This document shows positions 58,531 to 64,000 of a stretch of DNA of 64,000 bases, one piece after another. Both the position numbers and the translations under genes were made by a program. Below the pieces are notes generated by a model that made no database searches, was not told the origin of the DNA, and saw only the letters and a program-made list of their open reading frames with translations. Each line of letters begins with the position of its first letter. Position 1 is the stretch's first letter. Source of the DNA: Humulus lupulus (taxonomy: Eukaryota > Streptophyta > Magnoliopsida > Rosales > Cannabaceae); assembly GCF_963169125.1 (NCBI RefSeq), contig NC_084795.1, positions 141,583,766 through 141,647,765 on the forward strand. The letters run 5' to 3'.

Positions 58531-59195
58531 GACAATGAACCTAAAAATGACCCTTTAGCGGGGGATCCCATAGGGACCCCTTACATCAGGGCCTTAAGCG
58601 AAGTCCTTACAAGGCATCCCCTGGGTTCACAAGTATTAGCTACTCTTGTGGACATCAAGGAGGCGAAAGGGACTTACAAAAAAAAACTATGGTAACAACA
58701 GTAAAACTATGGTAATGACAGTAATAAGTCTAGAGCGGCCACCAAGCCGTCTAGCCAAAAAGGGTCCTAAAAGAGACCCTTGCAAAAATAGTACTATGAA
58801 TAACAACGAGAAGGACGCTTCATGCAACAAATAATAAGCGCGCGCAAGAATATACAAAAGGATAGCTAGGACCGAAGGGGTCAAAATATCCTTATAAAAG
58901 TAATCAAGAGGCACCAAAAGAGGTCACAGTGAACCCTTTCACATGGGCTCCAAAGGACCTCCAGCCTGGTAAATAAAAGAGGGGAACCAACCAAACCCCA
59001 TCATATAGGCTTAAAAGGGCCTCGAATGCAGTAGAATAATAGGTAAATAGCAACACATGTATATATACATTGAAAAAGAAAGTTTTGAAGACAGTACAAG
59101 AGTTACAAAAGAAAAATAGTAGGAACGATAATATTACAACGACCCAAGCAAGCATACATCTACTACAGGCTGGTGGAGGTAATGAAATAGCAACC
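58531..59195. other. Region between 92-bp array and antisense ORF
   Basis: No coding block. It contains AT-rich runs and short repeats (ACTATGGTAAYRACAGTAA at 58687 and 58707). It is probably the 3' UTR of the antisense ORF. Confidence 0.4.
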
Positions 59196-59489
59196 TTAGG
59201 GCCTCCTGCCCCTGCCGCTCCACCCAGCCGCCCGGGTCACGGCATACTCGCCAAAGGAGGAGAAGTCAAAATTGGGGTCCTGCCTCCATACGCCATAGAG
59301 AGCGCGCTCTATAGACCTATGCTCAGTAGTCACCCTCTCCGCTTCTAAAGAGGCAACCCTCTCCTGCGACGCAGCAACCTCAGCTCTAGCAGTTTCAAGA
59401 TCGACCTCCAGGGAGGAGACCCTCGCCTATTCAGCAGCCGCGGTAGCCTTGGCCCCCTGGAGTTCGCCCTCCAAGCTGGTAACTTGGCC
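59196..59489 (-). pseudogene. Antisense coiled-coil ORF of element G, C-terminal part
   Basis: The minus-strand frame from 59488 to TAA at 59196-59198 has one TAG. It reads QVTSLEGELQGAKATAAAE, then ARVSSLEVDLETARAEVAAS and QERVASLEAERVTTEH (heptad pattern), then YGVWRQDPNFDFSSFGEY and AAGWSGRGRRP. It lies opposite gag-protease, as does the coiled-coil ORF next to element C. Cut at its start by the chromovirus LTR at 59490. Role unknown. Confidence 0.65.
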
Positions 59490-61420
59490 CATTTCTTTAA
59501 ATAGGGGCATGTTATAAATTTGGCCCGTTGAGGGCATAAATGTAATTATATATTTGTGATGTGTGATCTCAGACGGTTGTAGAGAGTGGATTAGCGAAAT
59601 AGTCACAACGGGGTTGAATACCCGGCTTGGGGTGAGCCTAGGAGTATTATGGGAACATAATATGTGTTTGGAATTACCGGGTAATTTGTGGTGATTTAGT
59701 TATTTGAGTATGTCAGGACTGGTTCAGGATTTATAAGACCACTTGAGGAAGTAGCGGGAACAGTGAGAATGACGAGATTTCCCTTAGGGACATTAGAGGA
59801 CTAAGAATATACTTAGGGGAATTTTGAGAGTTCTACATCTGAGGACAGACTTAAGCTTACTAAAAGTATAGAACTAGCCAGAAGGGGGAAACATATCTCA
59901 GCCTATCTCTCGCTCCCTACTTGGCTATCACTCACTCTCAATGGTGTGCTTGAAGTTTTGGTGGAACTTTTGAGAATTCAGCTGAGGAATCAAGGATTAA
60001 AGGTTGGAACTTAAGGAACATCAAGCTAGGAGAAGGTCTAAGACAGACAAAGGGGTTTGATTCTTCAGTGAGGTAAGGATTTACCCTGAATTTTGGTATT
60101 TTTAGTTGTGGTTTAAAGTTTTTCTTAAGGTATAAGTTTTTGTCTAATTTTTTTAGTTATGATGGATTTATATGATAAGTTTTGGGGTGGTTATACTGCC
60201 TTAAGGTTTGGGCCGCGACTCAAATGGGCAATGTTGGCCAAATGGGTTATAAGCTTGGGAACTCAAATGTTAGGATTCGGGAAGGGTTCTACTACCTGGT
60301 TTAGTAGAATGTGAGGTTCGGAAGGCTAGCATTTTAATATGAAGTCTTTAATTGATTAGGAATTGATGGAGGTTTGTTTATTAATGCATTGCGACTAGGT
60401 CTTACCGCTCAGCCTCGGGATTAGGGATCGTACTCGGGATTGCTATGGGTTGACATGTGGTGAGTGGTGAGTGGTGTTTGTGCCCGTAGAGCTATGCGGT
60501 GAGTGGTGTTGTGTGTATTGTTTATAGCTATTATGGCATACATGTGATTGTGATGGATCTGCAATAGCCGCAAGCAGCAAGAGCCATGAACGGAAAAATT
60601 CGATATCGGCAAGAGCCGGAAACGGAAAAAGTCAAGAGCGGCAAGAGCCGGGAGTGGCAAGAGCTTGGAGCGGCAAGAGCATGCAGCGACAAGTGCCGAG
60701 AGCGGAAATGGGCCGGGATCGGTGTTAAGCGTGTTGAATGCAGGCCGCCAAGGCGAGACCCTGTAAGGGTGGTGTACACACCTACTCGGTTAAGACCGTT
60801 GACTTGGTGGTTGATAGCGCACACCAATCGGCGAAGGCTGCTATTGCATTACTGTACTGCTATGCTACTATATTGTAATGTTGTTATGCAACTGTGCTAT
60901 TGTGCTGTTATACTGCTGTAATTTTGTGTATTCCAATAGAAACTTATATTAACTTGTTGTCTTTGATTAAGTATGTATTTGTTGAAATAAATAATTGTAT
61001 GCTCTGTTGTGAAGTTCTCTTGCTTGGCCTTGACTCAAGGGGGCTCTGTGGTGCAGATTTGGGCAAGGCAAAGGTCGATCAACCATGATTTGGAGGGCAT
61101 GGAGCAGTGCGTACATGTTTAGCCTACCTAGTTGCCACGACTGGGGTATTTTGAGGAGCAGGTTATAAATGGCTGATTTTGTTGCTTAGGTTGACTGTAT
61201 TCACATTTTGAGTTGTAATACATTTTCAAATAGTATTTTCGAATCCCAAATGTATAACTTTTTTTATTTTAATGAATGAACAAATTTTATAAAACCAAAG
61301 TTGTCAAATGAGTCTTTATTTCAATTTAAATCACAATTTTTGGTCCAATACCTCGATTAGCGATCTAATGGCATATTTATAAATCACAGGGTAATGAATC
61401 TAAGGTAGTAGGGCATTACA
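59490..61420 (+). repeat. Truncated LTR H of a chromovirus related to element A
   Basis: TTAAATAGGGGCATGTTATA and following aligns with element A 3' LTR from about 6735, so the first about 190 bases are missing. It runs to GGGCATTACA. The middle carries a short tandem repeat (listed). The truncated start coincides with the end of element G coding. Confidence 0.82.
60555..60725 (+). repeat. Short tandem repeat AGCGGCAAGAGCC in LTR H
   Basis: About nine degenerate units of the form (G)AGCGGCAAGAGCCRG(G)A, 15-18 bases each, e.g. CGGCAAGAGCCGGAAACGG and AGCGGCAAGAGCCGGGAGTG. It is purine-rich on the + strand. Elements A and B lack it at the corresponding place. Confidence 0.82.
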
Positions 61421-61422
61421 AC

Positions 61423-61592
61423 TTGGTATTAGAACATGTCAAGGTTTATGGTTCTTAGAGATTGACCGAACGTGTATGCTCGCTACTAGAGACAAGCTCG
61501 ACTCAGTGTTGGTTGGTATTAAATGCAACATTTTCTAAATTCTTATTTGAGTTGCCTTATCTACTAGAATAGGTAGGGAGCATGATTGATAT
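61423..61592 (+). other. PBS and leader remnant after LTR H
   Basis: TTGGTATTAGAACATG is a decayed Met-type primer site; TGTATGCTCGCTACTAGAGA matches the leader of element B (TGTACACTCGTCACTGAAGA at 22338). It is cut at 61592 by element I. Confidence 0.75.
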
Positions 61593-62456
61593 TGTTATCC
61601 CCAAAATTTGAATACGATGACGTGGCAATAAAAGTGACAAGCGGCAATGCACGGTAGTGAGTGACACATTAATAGTCAATAAATGTATTGACCAAGGAGG
61701 GCAAGGGTTTGAGATTAATCTTCGGAGTTGTGATATTACTGGTCATGAAAATTATTTATCTGGTTTGGAAGTGATTTGACCGACCAGGTAGAATTTTTGT
61801 CCGACCGGTAAAGATTTTTGACTGACCAGTGAAATATTTTGGCCGACCAGTCATTTGTTTTGGCCAACCAGTGAAATATTTTTGCCAACTAGTCATTTGT
61901 TTTGCCTGAACAGAAGAGTGTTTTGATCGACTAGTCTCACTCCAGGAGGTAGAGTTGGCCGACCAGATAGACTAGAAGGTACTCTTCAACAAAATTTCAA
62001 TAACAACTTCAGTTATAATCATCCGTAGTTACAGCGAAAATCTCTCACATATCTCGAAGAAATTGCTTATGTTATTTTTTATATTTGATTATTAGTGATA
62101 TTAGTTAAAATAACCCAATTATCCTCATTATTGGGGGATTTTTTGTACGATCATGGGCCTATAAATAAAGAGCTCATAGCATCATTTAAGGGGACTCAAA
62201 TTCTGATTTTTTTGTAGAGAGCATTTGTATTCTTGAGAGAGAAATCTTGTACTTTTTCATTCAAACTTAAGAAACTCAGTTGACACATGTTCATCTGATC
62301 TTAAGTGTAGATCTATATATCATAACTCCAAGTGGATTAGGCTATTACCAATAAATTGGGGCTGAACCACTATAAAATTATTGGTGTTGAATTTTCTCTT
62401 GAAGGCTTATTGTAGTTTTGACGTCTACTCGTCGTTGGCCAAAATGGTGGTCAACA
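61593..62456 (+). repeat. 5' LTR of element I
   Basis: 864 bp from TGTTATCCCCAAAATTTG to GGTGGTCAACA, with TG...CA ends. The PBS follows four bases later. TCCTCATTATTGGGGG at about 62132 and CCTATAAATAAAG at 62158 form a plausible promoter (TATA box) about 60 bases before a likely transcription start. Confidence 0.85.
61775..61975 (+). repeat. GACCGACCAGT repeat in LTR of element I
   Basis: At least seven imperfect copies of TTTTGGCCGACCAGTSA-like units with a spacing of about 20-25 bases (GACCGACCAGG, TCCGACCGGTA, GACTGACCAGTGA, GGCCGACCAGTCA, GGCCAACCAGTGA, GCCAACTAGTCA, GATCGACTAGT). The gag region downstream also contains CACCGGTC and GACCGGTC. Confidence 0.85.
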
Positions 62457-62460
62457 TTTT

Positions 62461-62480
62461 TGGTGCTTTCATTGAGAGCC
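62461..62480 (+). other. Primer binding site of element I
   Basis: TGGTGCTTTCATTGAGAGCC begins with the TGG expected opposite a tRNA 3' CCA end. It is not the Met-type site; I cannot say which tRNA it fits. Confidence 0.65.
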
Positions 62481-62512
62481 TGAATAGAAGAAACACAATA
62501 CAATCATATCAG

Positions 62513-63646
62513 ATGGTGCCCAAGAATACCAACGTGGCATCCAAGAAATCAGGCACATCAAAAGAGCCTGTTAGATCAGAAGGTCCTGGACCTCAGAACA
62601 CTGAGACTGAGCCCAGGGTCTTCCTCGAGGAAATGAATCCAGAGGTTGAACAACTCCAGGAAGCCATGGGGGCCTTCCAAGAAGAGCTGATGCAATTCAA
62701 CGCTCGACAGGAGTCATTTGCTGAAGAAATGGCCAGGTAGAAGGCTGCATTTGAGCAGCAAAGATGGGAGATGGATGCCAAAAGCGAAGAGATCAGACGA
62801 CGGCAGGAAGAGGCTGATTGACAACATCATGAGGCTGCACTTGCTCTGGAAGCGGCAACACAGTTGACCCGGGCCAATGCCCAGACCGCAGTAGAAGGAG
62901 CAGCCACATAGGGAGCAAAGAATAATGATGCCGGTCAGAGAACTGCTAGCACATCCAATTCTCGAGGCCCAGATCGAAGTAGAAGTAATCCTCCTGGTTG
63001 GGAGGATTATGTGATTCACTCCAGAACTGCTTCGACACAAAGGGAGAACTCTAGAACTCCCTCCAAGAGCCACCGGTCAGAAACTTCTAGGTCAGGATGT
63101 CACCGGTCGGGCAGTAAAAAGACTCCTCCAAGGCAGGATCAAACCAGAGCTCCTCGTGATAAGGGAACTTCACAATTCAAAGATGGACATGGTCGTGATG
63201 AGGCTGATAGTCATCACACTGACCGGTCAAAGGAAAAAGATGGCAACAACCAACAAGGAGGAAAATACTGCCCGACACATGCAGGGAGGCCACCACTACA
63301 TCCCGACCAGCAGCGCAGTGGGAGAGAGCAGGTCCCGCGTGGTAAGCCTTCTAAAAATACTCGGAGCACAGTGTTTGATCGCCTAGGAGGACGCACTTCC
63401 TGGAAATATCTAAGGGACGTTATCAGGGACAAGTGGAGGACCGTCCCGGTCGAAGGGAAAAATCTGAACAACCCTGCTAGTCAAGTAGAAATACTTTACG
63501 GCGGTGCACTAGATGAAAATGCCAGGCGGTCACGACTTTGGCACCTCGTCAGTTGCACCAGCCATCCAAGACCAGCTTTATGCGTTAACGTCCGCAGTGC
63601 AAGGTATGTCGAAATGTCCTTCTGGAATGGAAGTGATAGACCATAG
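62513..63646 (+). pseudogene. gag N-terminal part of element I
   Basis: The ATG at 62513 begins MVPKNTNVASKKSG and is open to TAG at 62738-62740; the same frame continues with stops (about 62819, 62909) to 63646. It contains a coiled coil (PEVEQLQEAMGAFQEELMQF) and a long Ser/Arg/His-rich, disordered stretch (GRDEADSHHTDRSKEKD). A frameshift near 63525 moves the coding into the next frame. Confidence 0.7.
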
Positions 63647-64000
63647 ACGTGGTAGTCCCTTTTGTGCTAGGATAAGAGCAGCTCAACCGCCAGCTAAGTA
63701 TAAAGCGCCAGTTCTGCCAGTATATATAGAAAAGGCAGATCCCATTAGCCACATTGGGAAATTTGAAGATCAAATGGAGCTGCTCGGTGTAAGTGATGAC
63801 TACCGGTGTATAGTCTTTCCGACTACATTGTCCGATACTGGCCAAGAATGGTATTGGAAATTCAAGCCAAACTCCATTACATCTTGGGAATCTTCCAGGA
63901 AAGAATTTTGTAGGCAATTCAGTGCCGCTCGGACTCCTCCTATTTATGCCAACCATTTGGCTGACATCAAACAAGGAAAGGATGAATCTCTAAAGAATTA
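63525..64000 (+). pseudogene. gag core of element I (cut by window end)
   Basis: In the shifted frame: SPFCARIRAAQPPAKYKAP, ADPISHIGKFEDQMELLGVS, YRCIVFPTTLSDTGQEWYWK and FCRQFSAARTPPIYANHL, the retrotransposon gag domain. It is open to the window end. Confidence 0.83.

Larger units (their letters stand above)
55206..59489 (+). mobile_element. Element G: Tat-like element with gag-protease only and an antisense ORF
   Basis: PBS, gag and protease are on the + strand. RT, RNase H and integrase are absent: after the protease stop (57825-57827) comes a spacer, a 92-bp tandem array, and a coiled-coil ORF on the minus strand. It ends where a chromovirus LTR begins (59490). Such gag-pro elements would use pol from relatives. 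Confidence 0.72.
61593..64000 (+). mobile_element. Element I: Ty3/gypsy element, 5' part (continues past window)
   Basis: LTR, PBS and gag are present in order; pol would lie beyond the window. The gag core and the PBS type shared with element C suggest a Tat-related element. It lies in the leader of the chromovirus H. Confidence 0.78.

Overview
The window looks like repeat-dense nuclear DNA of a flowering plant, probably a eudicot. It contains Ty3/gypsy elements of the chromovirus (Tekay/Del-like) and Tat types, Ty1/copia relics, a Cassandra TRIM with 5S-rRNA-like LTRs, and a CACTA DNA transposon carrying pieces of plant genes (a Tab2-like plastid translation factor, a MORF/DAG organelle RNA-editing factor, a KUP/HAK/KT potassium transporter, a ubiquitin-specific protease). 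I see no intact host gene, no tRNA and no functional rRNA gene. Nearly every coding region is broken, so the window is best read as nested insertions. The species cannot be named from the sequence. Family names rest on recognised protein motifs and element anatomy, not on a search.

Layout. Element A (1-8847): a decayed Tekay-like gypsy element on the + strand whose 5' LTR is cut by the window edge. 8848-10263 and 28955-29541: two halves of a +strand, apparently intron-containing, coiled-coil ORF, which I interpret as the antisense extra ORF of the minus-strand Tat element C (30250-39586). Element B (10264-28954), a second chromovirus-like element, splits that ORF. Its 5' LTR is itself split by a 9.5-kb CACTA element (11381-20928) flanked by the 3-bp duplication ACC. 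Inside the CACTA, exon runs from at least four plant genes lie on the minus strand in the order Tab2, USP, MORF, KUP, followed by short unassigned exons and a terminal exon.

Element C is also broken by a solo LTR (31187-31960, 5-bp duplication TTACA) and by a tandem Cassandra with three LTRs and two 71-bp internal domains (32291-33546). C seems to have inserted in a copia element D (minus strand, about 39590-42000). 42100-49880 holds an unassigned intron-bearing ORF remnant, a copia pol remnant with a tandem duplication in its integrase, and a copia-type LTR. 49880-52860 is the pol 3' part of another minus-strand Tat element (F). 52864-55205 is LTR-like sequence with a 1-kb GC-rich tandem array. 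Element G (55206-59489) is Tat-like but keeps only gag-protease on the + strand, a 92-bp tandem array, and a coiled-coil ORF on the opposite strand. It abuts a truncated chromovirus LTR (59490-61420) and then element I (61593 to the edge), a gypsy element with LTR, PBS and gag.

How the parts relate. Chromovirus LTRs A, B and H share their 3' ends, PBS type and polypurine context. Elements C, F and G share pol/gag style and, for C and G, an antisense coiled-coil ORF. The unusual object is the gene-fragment-carrying CACTA: all recognisable exons lie on one strand with splice consensus kept, so a chimeric transcript is possible in principle although the proteins are broken.
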